From the NCBI RefSeq assembly GCF_018623055.1, contig NZ_CP076019.1, forward strand, positions 1,550,001 to 1,614,000: DNA of 64,000 nt, given 5' to 3'. The notes beneath the pieces are model-generated. The model worked only from the letters and a program-made list of their open reading frames with translations, had not been told where the DNA came from and made no database searches. Shown here one piece after another: positions 45,038 to 54,180 of the stretch. Position numbers and translations under genes: made by a program. The stretch is from Halorubrum sp. 2020YC2. GTDB lineage: Archaea > Halobacteriota > Halobacteria > Halobacteriales > Haloferacaceae. Every line of letters begins with the position of its first letter. The first letter of the stretch is position 1.

Positions 45038-45120
45038 CCCAGCGCGGTCGCGACCTCCCGGACCCCGGCGCGGCCGCGCGTTCCGACGACCCGAGAACGC
45101 CCGCGCGTTCCGACGGCCAT

Positions 45121-46131
45121 TTGGTCGCCGCCGACCTACCGCGGCGCGTGCAATCGGTCGCCGCCGACCTCTCGACCCTGCTCGCGGACGTGGTCCCCCG
45201 GCTGGCCCGGATCACGGCGTTCATCGCGGGCGGCGTCTTCGCCGCCAACGTCGCCGTCGCGTTCGGCTTGGTCCGGTACGTCGCCGGGATCGCGGGGTGG
45301 CTCACCCGGCCCGCGAACCTCCCCGACGAGGTCGGCACGGCGATCCTCACGACCGCGGCGTCGACGACCGCGGGCTACGCCACCTTGGCGGAGTTCCGCG
45401 AGTCGGGGCTGCTCGACGACCGAGCGACGCTCGTCGCCGTGGTGATGAACACGTTCTTCGGGTTCGTTCAGCACGTGTTCACCTACTACGTCCCGGTGTT
45501 GATCCCGATCCTCGGGGTCACCACCGGCGCTGTCTATGTCGGCGCGCGCGCCGGTATCGCGCTGCTCATCACGGTCACGGGCGTGCTCGCGGGCGGCCTC
45601 CTCCTCTCCGAGGCGAACGTCGACCGGGCCGCGCTCGACGACGTCGACGCGACCGGGCCCGAGGACGACGACCGCACCGACCGGGAGCGCGTCCGCGACG
45701 CCGCGGGGAAGTCGTGGAAGACGCTCCGCCGGATCGTCCCGCGGCTCGCGGTCGTGTACACGCTGGTCATCTGGCTCGTGACGGCCTACGACGTGGCGGC
45801 GCTGACGAGCGTCGCGGAGCCGATCACGGGCGTGCTGGGGTTACCGGGCGAAGCGGTGCCCGTCATCGCGGTGTTCACGCTCGACACGACGGCGGGCGCG
45901 GCGACGCTCGCCGGGACGGAGGCGGGCACCTTCACCACGCGCACCGCGGTCGCGTCGCTGCTCATCGGGAGCATCCTCTCTTTCGCCGTCTCGACGTTCC
46001 GCCGCTCGATCCCGTTCCAGTACGGGATCTGGGGCGCGTCGTTCGGCACGAAGGTGATCGTCGTCAACACCGCCCTGAAGCTCGTCTTCATCTCCGCGAC
46101 GGTCGCGCTGCTGCTCGCGCCGGTGTGGTGA
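45121..46131 (+). CDS. Nucleoside-recognition (Gate) domain membrane protein
   Basis: 336 residues from TTG, or 327 from an in-frame GTG at 45148. About eight helices; two Gate-like halves are visible, one around VGTAILTTAASTTAGYATLAEF and one around VPVIAVFTLDTTAGAATLAG, separated by an acidic loop (ATGPEDDDRTDRERV). Gate-domain proteins relate to nucleoside transporters and spore-maturation membrane proteins; the cargo is unknown. It is divergent from the beta-propeller gene across the 26-bp repeats. Confidence 0.75.
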   Translation: MVAADLPRRVQSVAADLSTLLADVVPRLARITAFIAGGVFAANVAVAFGLVRYVAGIAGWLTRPANLPDEVGTAILTTAASTTAGYATLAEFRESGLLDDRATLVAVVMNTFFGFVQHVFTYYVPVLIPILGVTTGAVYVGARAGIALLITVTGVLAGGLLLSEANVDRAALDDVDATGPEDDDRTDRERVRDAAGKSWKTLRRIVPRLAVVYTLVIWLVTAYDVAALTSVAEPITGVLGLPGEAVPVIAVFTLDTTAGAATLAGTEAGTFTTRTAVASLLIGSILSFAVSTFRRSIPFQYGIWGASFGTKVIVVNTALKLVFISATVALLLAPVW

Positions 46132-46229
46132 GGCCGCCGGTTCCGAGGAGCCGACGGCCGCGGCGACCGACCGCGGACCGCGTCGCCCGAATCAGTAGGT
46201 TCAACACCGCCGCCGACGGATCGGCGCAC

Positions 46230-46394
46230 ATGGCGCTCGAAAAGGACGTGGACTGTCCCGCGTGCGGCGAGACCCGTTCGTTCTACCGGACCGCGGCGAT
46301 GACGCTCCACTTAGGCGAGAAGACGAAGTGGCGCTGTCCCGACTGCGGCTACGGCTACGTCGAGATCGACGGCATCGACACCCTGCCGGCCTGA
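46230..46394 (+). CDS. 54-aa zinc beta-ribbon protein
   Basis: 54 residues from MALEKDVDCPACGETRSFY. Two CxxC knuckles (CPAC at 9-12; CPDC near 36-39) flank LHLGEKTKWR, giving a classic four-cysteine zinc ribbon of the kind common in haloarchaea. No enzymatic domain; probably a protein- or nucleic-acid-interaction module. The small size is normal for such proteins. Confidence 0.75.
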   Translation: MALEKDVDCPACGETRSFYRTAAMTLHLGEKTKWRCPDCGYGYVEIDGIDTLPA

Positions 46395-46507
46395 CCGGAC
46401 CCTTCTCCCCGTCCCTCGCTTCCGACGCTCCCGCAAGGCTCACTAGCCCCGCGGCTGAGGCGGATGCATGAACCGGACACGGCGGCGGTCCGCGGAGGCG
46501 ATACCGC

Positions 46508-47776
46508 GTGGTCGGTGAGGCCCGCGAGCCCGAGGGCGACGTCGGCCCGCTCGACGGGCTCACGGTGCTGGACCTCTCGCGCGTGCTCGTCGGCCCGTTC
46601 TGTACGATGCAACTCGGCGACCTCGGCGCGGAGGTGATCAAGGTCGAGCGTCCCGGGCAGGGCGACCAGACCCGGACGTGGGTCCCGCCGGCGTTCAGTA
46701 AGGGCGACGCGGACGGGGGAGACGGCGAGGGCGCCGCGAGCGCCTACTACGTCAGCGTCAACCGTAACAAGCGGTCGGTCCAACTGGACCTCACCACCGA
46801 GGCGGGCCGCGCGGTCGTCCGCGACCTCGCGCGCGAGGCCGACGTGCTCGTCGAGAACTTCCGGGTCGGCAAGACCGCGGGGTGGGACCTCGACTACGCC
46901 GACCTCGCGGAGGAGAACCCCGGACTCGTCTACTGCGCCATCTCCGGGTACGGCGAGTGGGGGCCCGACCGCGACAGGCCCGCCTACGACATCATGATGC
47001 AGGCGCGGGGCGGGTTCATGTCGTTCACGGGCGTCGAGGGCGGTCCCCCGGTCCGGATCGGGGTCGCGCTCGCGGACGTCGGCGCGGGGATGTACGCGAC
47101 GCAGGCGGTCCTCGCGGCGCTGCTCGAACGCGAACTCGGGGACGGGCGCGGGCAGAAGATCGACGTGAGCCTGCTGGACGGGCAGGCCGCCTGGACCAGC
47201 TACATGGCGACGAACTACTTCGCCAGCGGCGACGTGCCGGGCCGCATGGGGAGCAAACACCCGAACATCGTCCCCTATCGGGCGTTCGAGACGGCGGACG
47301 ACTACGTCGTCGTCGCCTGCTCCTCGGACCGGTTCTGGCCGCCGCTCTGCGAGGCGCTCGACCGACCCGACCTGCTGGCCGACGAGCGCTTCGAGACGAA
47401 CGAGGGGCGCGTCCGGAACCGCGAGGTCCTCGACCGCGAGTTAGAGGAGACGTTCGCCGCGATGACGACGGATGACGCGGTCGCGGCCCTCGACGCGCAC
47501 GACGTGCCCGCGAGCCGCGTCCGCGACGTGAGCGAGGTGTTCGAGGACCCGCAGATCGAGGCGCGCGGCATGCTCGCGGAGGCCGAGCACCCGACCGCGG
47601 GCACGGTGCGGTTCCCCGGCTCGCCGATGCACTTCTCGCGGACGCCGACGACCGTCCGCCGCCACCCGCCGGCGCGTGGCGAACACACGGAGTCGGTGTT
47701 ACGCGAGTACGGCTACGGGGACGACGCGCTCGACGAACTGCGGGACCGCGGGGCGATCTCGGAACGCTCTGAGTGA
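46508..47776 (+). CDS. CaiB/BaiF-family (type III) CoA-transferase
   Basis: 422 residues from GTG. Family features: LTVLDLSRVLVGPFCTMQLGDLGAEVIKVE, SVNRNKRSVQLDL, the catalytic Asp in RPAYDIMMQARGGFM, and GRGQKIDVSLLDGQAAW. It moves CoA between carboxylic acids. It is convergent with isocitrate lyase and might act on a C4/C5 dicarboxylate such as mesaconate or succinate (inference from neighbourhood only). An Asp/Gly-rich insert (DADGGDGEG) follows the N-terminal domain. Confidence 0.9.
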   Translation: MVGEAREPEGDVGPLDGLTVLDLSRVLVGPFCTMQLGDLGAEVIKVERPGQGDQTRTWVPPAFSKGDADGGDGEGAASAYYVSVNRNKRSVQLDLTTEAGRAVVRDLAREADVLVENFRVGKTAGWDLDYADLAEENPGLVYCAISGYGEWGPDRDRPAYDIMMQARGGFMSFTGVEGGPPVRIGVALADVGAGMYATQAVLAALLERELGDGRGQKIDVSLLDGQAAWTSYMATNYFASGDVPGRMGSKHPNIVPYRAFETADDYVVVACSSDRFWPPLCEALDRPDLLADERFETNEGRVRNREVLDRELEETFAAMTTDDAVAALDAHDVPASRVRDVSEVFEDPQIEARGMLAEAEHPTAGTVRFPGSPMHFSRTPTTVRRHPPARGEHTESVLREYGYGDDALDELRDRGAISERSE

Positions 47777-47779
47777 GAT

Positions 47780-47799
47780 AAAAAAGTCAGCGCGACCGG
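47780..47799 (-). terminator. T-tract terminator of isocitrate lyase gene
   Basis: On the minus strand CTGACTTTTTTATC follows about 15-25 bp after the isocitrate lyase stop codon. A run of six T is the usual archaeal transcription terminator. It lies in the 33-bp gap between two convergent genes. Confidence 0.5.
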
Positions 47800-47809
47800 T
47801 ACCGTCTCG

Positions 47810-48850
47810 TCAGTCGTCGTCGTTCTCGGCCGTGATCGGGTCGTTCTCCTCCTCGGTGAAGCCCGCGGACTCCTCCTGACGCTTGCGCGCCTCGGGGTCG
47901 AACTCGGCCTCGATGTCCTGATAGCGCGGGACGAAGGAGAGCTCGTGGTGGCTCTCGGTCTCGTGGCCGATGTACCGCTCTTCGAGGTCGAACTGCGCCT
48001 CCTCGTCGTTCTCCGCGATGTTCGCGAAGTCCTCGTAGGCGGCGTGAGCGCCCGAGTGAAGCCCGTACAGCGTGATGAAGATGTACTGGTAGCCCAGATC
48101 GCCCAGCTCCTCGAAGGTGAGCGGGTCCTCCTCGGCGCCCCACTCGAACGAGGAGGAGTAGTTGAAGGCCAGATCCAACTCGGGGTGGGTCTCGTGGATC
48201 GTCTCGGCGTACTCGACCGCGTCCTCGCGCGACGGGTCGGGCATTTCCGGCCAGACGAGGTCGACCCCGGCGTCGGCGTAGATCCGGCCGCGTTCGAGGT
48301 GCTCCTCCCAGTCGCCGTTGGCGGAGCCGTACGCGTCGGTGCGCGCGATGATGACGGTGTCCTCGCTCTGCTTGGCGTCGACGGCGGCCTCGAACCGCGA
48401 GCGGGCCTGCTCGCGGGAGACGATCTGCTTGCCCGCGATGTGGCCGCAGCGCTTGGGGGAGGTCTGGTCCTCGATGTGGATCGCCGCGACGCCGGCCTTC
48501 TCGTACTCGCGAACCGCGCGCCGGACGTTGTGGACCCCGCCGTAGCCGGTGTCGCAGTCCGCGATGACGGGGAGGTTCGTTGCCTCGACCATGCGCTTCG
48601 CGTTCTCGACCATCTCGCTCATGGTGACCATCTCCAGGTCGGGGAAGCCGAACTGGCCGAGGACGGTCGAGTAGCCGCTCATGTAGGCCGCGTCGAGGCC
48701 CGCCATCTCCGCGAGGCGGGCGTCGAGCGCGTGGTAGATCCCGGGCGCGAACGTGTAGTCCTGCTCCTCGAACAGCTCGCGGAGCCGGCGGCCGGCCGGG
48801 TTGTCGATATCTCTCCGAAAGACGTCGTCGTCGAGTTCGTTGGGGTTCAT
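47810..48850 (-). CDS. aceA: Isocitrate lyase
   Basis: 346 residues. The isocitrate lyase signature K133-R-C135-G-H137 is exact, in the loop [10 protein letters not shown], preceded by [12 protein letters not shown] and followed by [18 protein letters not shown] and WPEMPDPSR. It splits isocitrate to succinate and glyoxylate in the glyoxylate bypass, allowing growth on acetate or fatty acids, consistent with the acyl-CoA and thiolase genes nearby. It is preceded by two small frames with coupled spacing, 4 bp and ATGA overlap. Malate synthase is not adjacent. Confidence 0.92.
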   Translation of the reverse strand: MNPNELDDDVFRRDIDNPAGRRLRELFEEQDYTFAPGIYHALDARLAEMAGLDAAYMSGYSTVLGQFGFPDLEMVTMSEMVENAKRMVEATNLPVIADCDTGYGGVHNVRRAVREYEKAGVAAIHIEDQTSPKRCGHIAGKQIVSREQARSRFEAAVDAKQSEDTVIIARTDAYGSANGDWEEHLERGRIYADAGVDLVWPEMPDPSREDAVEYAETIHETHPELDLAFNYSSSFEWGAEEDPLTFEELGDLGYQYIFITLYGLHSGAHAAYEDFANIAENDEEAQFDLEERYIGHETESHHELSFVPRYQDIEAEFDPEARKRQEESAGFTEEENDPITAENDDD

Positions 48851-48854
48851 CGGA

Positions 48855-49079
48855 TTACTGCGTGGTGGCGTCGTCTGCGGTGCGGTTCGCCGTCGCCCGT
48901 CGCCCGTCGGCGCGGGAGCCGTTGGTACCGTGTCCGCCGGCGGTGTGGCCCGCGGGCGCGAACGTCGTGGCGTCGGGTCGCGGGCCGTCGCCGGTCCCCG
49001 CCATGGGGACGGCGCGACGGAACGACCCCTCGGATCGGGTCGAGCCGTCGCTGGGGCGGCGCGTCGCGTTCGCCGTCAT
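48855..49079 (-). CDS. Possible 74-aa leader ORF directly upstream of isocitrate lyase
   Basis: 74 residues, ATG-started, ending 4 bp before the lyase ATG and sharing ATGA with the ORF upstream. The product is Thr/Ala/Arg/Gly-rich and low in complexity ([20 protein letters not shown]), unlike normal acidic haloarchaeal proteins. Either a real disordered mini-protein or a translated leader that couples ribosome flow to the lyase gene. No family recognised. Confidence 0.35.
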   Translation of the reverse strand: MTANATRRPSDGSTRSEGSFRRAVPMAGTGDGPRPDATTFAPAGHTAGGHGTNGSRADGRRATANRTADDATTQ

Positions 49080-49438
49080 CGCGACCCCCCGTCCGTCCGC
49101 GTCCGCGAGGCGGGACGCAGGTCGGGGACGAGCGGGGCGTCGCGCTCGCCGTCGGTCGGCGGGCGCGCGGACGCGCGGCCCTCGGTTCGCGGCTGCGGGC
49201 CGGGAGACTGGGAGCGCGTTCCCGTCGCTCGGCGGGTCGTGATCGTCGGGACCAGCGGCGCGCCCGCCTCTTCGGTGAGCGGGGTGCGGCCGGGGACGGT
49301 CCGCGGAGGTGTAGTCGTCTCGGGCCGGTCGGCCGAGTCGGTTGAGTTCGTGTTGGTCGAGGCCGAGTCGGTCGATCGAGCGGTCGTGCGGTCGGTGCGT
49401 CGGGTCGTGTCGTCGGGCGTGTCGTTAGGTGTCGTCAT
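49076..49438 (-). CDS. Possible 120-aa disordered protein, first ORF of the isocitrate lyase transcript
   Basis: From MTTPNDTPDDTTRRTDRTT the frame gives 120 residues, extremely Thr/Asp/Arg/Pro-rich and predicted disordered. A motif APLVP followed by an Arg/Thr cluster occurs twice (around GAPLVPTITTRR and DAPLVPDLRPAS). The end overlaps the next ORF's ATG (ATGA). A TATA-like box lies about 110 bp upstream. Expression is plausible because of the coupled architecture; function unknown. Confidence 0.35.
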   Translation of the reverse strand: MTTPNDTPDDTTRRTDRTTARSTDSASTNTNSTDSADRPETTTPPRTVPGRTPLTEEAGAPLVPTITTRRATGTRSQSPGPQPRTEGRASARPPTDGERDAPLVPDLRPASRTRTDGGSR

Positions 49439-49545
49439 CGGGTCGTGTGGGCGGTTGCGGCGGTCGTCTGGTGGTCGGGTCTGTGCGTGTGCCTGCGTGC
49501 TCGGATACGGGTACTGCCATTGCGACCGGTACAAATCGAAGGGCG

Positions 49546-49552
49546 GTAATAA
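49546..49552 (-). promoter_or_regulatory. TATA box for isocitrate lyase transcript
   Basis: TTTATTA on the minus strand in a strongly A+T-rich block (49540-49610) between the divergent lyase and ThiL transcription units. Start of transcription would fall near 49522, leaving a leader of about 85 bases before the first small ORF. Position inferred from composition and spacing. Confidence 0.4.
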
Positions 49553-49725
49553 ACATAATGATTGATAATGATAATATTCGTTATGTTGTTTTATTTGGTT
49601 AAATGTTTCATGACAACACGCACCACGGATCGGGGTCGATCTCGACGGGAGCAAAGGTGTCGAGTTCGGGGACGACGCCGGCTCGGACCGATCGCTTATT
49701 GGCTCCACGCGCGGAGCGTGGGGTA

Positions 49726-50637
49726 GTGAACGAGCGCGACGCCCTCCGAGCCATCGCGGCCGACCTCCCGCACGCGGGCGACGACGCCGCGGTCGTCGAC
49801 GGGACGGTCATCACGACGGACATGCTCCACGAGCGGACGGACTTCCCGCCCGGGACGACGCGGTACACCGCCGGCTGGCGCGCGGTGGGCGCGTCGCTGT
49901 CGGACGTGGCCGCCACCGGCGCCGCCGCGAGCGCCGCGGTCGCCGTCTACGCCGACGAGGGGTTCGACCGCGAGGCGCTGACCCGGTTCGTCGCGGGCGC
50001 GGTCGACGTCTGCGAGGCGGTCGACGCCGAGTACGTCGGCGGCGACCTCGACGAGCACGTCGAGTTCACGACCGCGACCACCGCGATCGGCGACGTGACC
50101 GACGCCGGCCCCGTCACTCGGAGCGGGGCGCGACCGGGCGACGCGCTCTGCGTCACCGGCGAGTGGGGGCGGTCCGCGGCGGCGCTGCGGTTGTTTAAAA
50201 GGGAAGGCGACGAGTACGTCGAGCGCGCCAACGAGCTGTTCCGGTTCACGCCGCGCGTGGCCGACGGGCTGGCGCTGGCGCCGAGCGCGACCGCGATGAT
50301 GGACTCCTCGGACGGGCTGGCGCGGTCGTGTCACCAGCTCGCGGAGGCGAGCGAGGTCGGGATCGAACTGGAACGGGGAGCGGTTCCGGTTCACCCCGCG
50401 GTCGAGGAGGTGGCCGAGGATTCGGCGGAGCGGTTCGAACTCGCGGCGCACTTCGGCGAGGACTTCGAGTTGCTCTGTACGGTGCCGGAAGAGGAAGTGG
50501 AGGTAGTCGAAGGGGCGTGTCCCGCCGGGCTAACGCGAGTGGGAACCGTGATCGAGGAGCCCGGCGAGGAGGAGCCGCGCGTCCTCGCCGACGGCAAACC
50601 TCTGCCCGACCGCGGCTTCACGCACGGGGACAAGTAA
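49726..50637 (+). CDS. thiL: Thiamine-monophosphate kinase
   Basis: 303 residues from a GTG giving MNERDALRAIAADL; CTTATT about 28 bp upstream fits leaderless transcription. ThiL motifs: AGDDAAVVDGTVITTDMLHERTDFPPGTT, GWRAVGASLSDVAATGA, GGDLDEH, CVTGEWGRSAAAL, AMMDSSDGLARS and HFGEDFELLCTV. It phosphorylates thiamine monophosphate to thiamine diphosphate with ATP. An upstream ATG in frame would add a non-conserved N-terminus. Copy E of the dispersed element follows closely. Confidence 0.9.
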   Translation: MNERDALRAIAADLPHAGDDAAVVDGTVITTDMLHERTDFPPGTTRYTAGWRAVGASLSDVAATGAAASAAVAVYADEGFDREALTRFVAGAVDVCEAVDAEYVGGDLDEHVEFTTATTAIGDVTDAGPVTRSGARPGDALCVTGEWGRSAAALRLFKREGDEYVERANELFRFTPRVADGLALAPSATAMMDSSDGLARSCHQLAEASEVGIELERGAVPVHPAVEEVAEDSAERFELAAHFGEDFELLCTVPEEEVEVVEGACPAGLTRVGTVIEEPGEEEPRVLADGKPLPDRGFTHGDK

Positions 50638-50659
50638 GTCGGCGAAGTTCCAGCCGCTC

Positions 50660-51186
50660 GTTTATAAATAACCAACTGCTGCTCGGCGGCGAACACCGCC
50701 GAAGCCCCGGTCGCGAGGCGGGCGCACGCTCGCTGTCGCCCGAAAATCTCCGATTTTCGGGATGACGAGAGTGCTTCGCTCTCTCGAACCACGCTCCTCA
50801 CTCAGTCGCTCGCGCTGCTCGCTCCTTCGTTGCGGTCCTTACGTCGTCATCAGAACGCTTCGCGTTCTGATTGGCTCACGAGAGCTCCGCTCTCGTGAAC
50901 GCCTGCGCCCGCCTCGCGACTGCCCCTTCGAGTCCCGCCCGGCACAGCACCGCAGCCTCACACCTCCCCAGCCTCGTCGCTCGCTGCTCGCGGTTCCACC
51001 GCTCGCAATCGAGGTGCTCGCTTCGCTCGCACCTCGCACCGCTCGCACCTCGCACCGCTCGCACCTCGCACCGCTCGCGACTCCCTCGCGCGTGCGACTC
51101 GCAGCCTACGGCTGCTCGTCGGCACGCAGGGAGGCGCGACGCGCCTCTTGTAGCCGGCGGCAAGGCCGCCGGCGACGCCACCGCAG
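50660..51186 (+). repeat. Dispersed covarying stem-loop element, copy E, expanded (candidate structured RNA)
   Basis: The longest copy. Head GTTTATAAAT at 50660, stem I CGGTCGCGAGGCGGGCGCA (50708-50726) against 50904-50922 (18 pairs plus one G-T). The loop is swollen by four extra palindromes: CCGAAAATCTCCGATTTTCGG, GAGAGTGCTTCGCTCTC, CAGAACGCTTCGCGTTCTG and CACGAGAGCTCCGCTCTCGTG. The core is GCCCCTTCGAGTCCCGCCC, one base changed. Stem II is replaced by an expanded region with 16-bp repeats but still closes with GTCGC/GCGAC. It ends 23 bp before the stop of the facing thiolase gene. Confidence 0.8.
51029..51076 (+). repeat. Three perfect 16-bp direct repeats inside copy E
   Basis: The unit GCACCTCGCACCGCTC occurs three times without change, inside what is stem II of the other copies. 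The array shows recent slippage expansion at a hairpin position and explains part of the extra length of copy E. Confidence 0.85.
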
Positions 51187-51209
51187 AAATGTACTGCTTC
51201 TCGCGGCTT

Positions 51210-52352
51210 CTACCGCAGGAACTCGATCGCGGCGCCCTGCCCGAAGCCGACACAGAGCGTCGCGAGGCCGCGCTCGGCGTCGCGCTTTTCCATCTCGTGG
51301 AGCAGCGTGACGGGGAGCCGCGCGCCCGAGGCGCCGAGCGGGTGACCGAGCGCGATGGCGCCGCCGTTGACGTTATAGATGTCCTCGTCGATGCCGAGTT
51401 CGCGGCGCGCGTACTCGCATTGGGACGCGAACGCCTCGTTCAGTTCGACCAGGTCGTAGTCGTCGATGTCGGTGCCGGCGCGTTCGAGGAGCCCGCGGGT
51501 GGCCGGCACCGGGCCGATCCCCATCACGGTGGGGTCGACGCCGGCGACGGAGTTCGTGCCCACCTCCGCGAGCACGTCGAGGCCGTGCTCCTCCGCGAAC
51601 GCCTTGCTCGTCACGACCGTGAGCGACGCGCCGTCGGAGATCTGCGAGGAGTTCCCGGCGGTCACCGTGCCGTCGCCGGTGAAGGCGGGCGAGAGGCCCG
51701 CGAGCTTCTCGGCGGTCGTGTCCGGTCGGATCCCCTCGTCCGCCTCGACCAGTCCGTCCTCGGTCTCGACGGGGACGATCTCGTCGTCGAACCGGCCCGA
51801 TTCGGTCGCCTCCGCCGCGCGCTGGTGACTGCGGGCGGCGTACTCGTCTTGCGCCTCGCGGCTCACGTCGTACTCCTCGGCCACCTTCTCGGCGGTCATC
51901 CCCATCTGCAACTGGAAGATGTTGTACCGCTCGGAGAGCTCCGGGTGGAGGTGCTCGTAGGAGTCGCCGTCCATCGGGACGCGGCTCATGTTCTCGACGC
52001 CGCCCGCGATGATACAGTCGCGGTTGCCCGCGGCGATCGCGTCCGACGCCGAGATGACCGCCTGCATCGAGGAGGCGCACCAGCGGTTGATCGAGGTGGC
52101 GGGGACGGACTCGCCAAGCTCCGACAGGAGGGCGATGACGCGCGCGACGTTGTTGTCCTGCTCGGTGCGCTGCTGGGCGACGCCCCACATCAGGTCGTCG
52201 ACGTGGTCGCTGGTCAGCCCCGTCTCGTCGAGCGCGTGGTCGATGAGCGTCGTCGAGAGGTCCTCGCTGCGGACGTCCTCGTAGACGCCGCCCTCTCTCC
52301 CCTGCGGCGTTCGGTAGGCGGCCGCGATCACCGGCGTGGTCTCGTCTGTCAT
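51210..52352 (-). CDS. Acetyl-CoA C-acyltransferase (thiolase)
   Basis: 380 residues. Acyl-accepting C92 in NRWCASSMQA, H337 in GGAIALGHPLGASGAR and C367 in CVGFGQGAA complete the thiolase active site. It cleaves 3-ketoacyl-CoA in beta-oxidation or condenses acetyl-CoA. The full set of thiolase loops is intact, including ENMSRVPMDGD. Its 3' end faces copy E of the dispersed element. Upstream, 63 bp away, is phosphoglycerate mutase on the same strand. Confidence 0.92.
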   Translation of the reverse strand: MTDETTPVIAAAYRTPQGREGGVYEDVRSEDLSTTLIDHALDETGLTSDHVDDLMWGVAQQRTEQDNNVARVIALLSELGESVPATSINRWCASSMQAVISASDAIAAGNRDCIIAGGVENMSRVPMDGDSYEHLHPELSERYNIFQLQMGMTAEKVAEEYDVSREAQDEYAARSHQRAAEATESGRFDDEIVPVETEDGLVEADEGIRPDTTAEKLAGLSPAFTGDGTVTAGNSSQISDGASLTVVTSKAFAEEHGLDVLAEVGTNSVAGVDPTVMGIGPVPATRGLLERAGTDIDDYDLVELNEAFASQCEYARRELGIDEDIYNVNGGAIALGHPLGASGARLPVTLLHEMEKRDAERGLATLCVGFGQGAAIEFLR

Positions 52353-52415
52353 GAACGATTACAGGCGAGTCGCCGTATTAAAACGCCGTGGAACGAGCGA
52401 GAATCGATCCGAAGT

Positions 52416-53984
<1,569 letters not shown>

Positions 53985-54180
53985 ACGACCCGTTTCGCTC
54001 CCCCGACTAACTACCCTTCGCTCCGGCCGACCGGTCGGTGAGGACCACGCGACCCGTCGCGGCCAGTCGTGGCGTGGGAGTTGCGGATTCCGTCGATAGC
54101 GTGTGTGACCACGCGCCAGATATATCGTCTTCGTGTAACTATCCGATATCCTTATTATCCGGAAATCAAACAATTTTCGC

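Noticed and set aside
44928-45120. Longer start for the beta-propeller gene
   Set aside because: The extension is a translation of the 26-bp tandem repeats (RRAGEDCGRAARG type) and of the divergent promoter, not conserved protein.
49603-49725. N-terminal extension of ThiL from an upstream ATG
   Set aside because: Residues do not resemble ThiL; the GTG at 49726 has a TATA box at leaderless distance and gives the family start.
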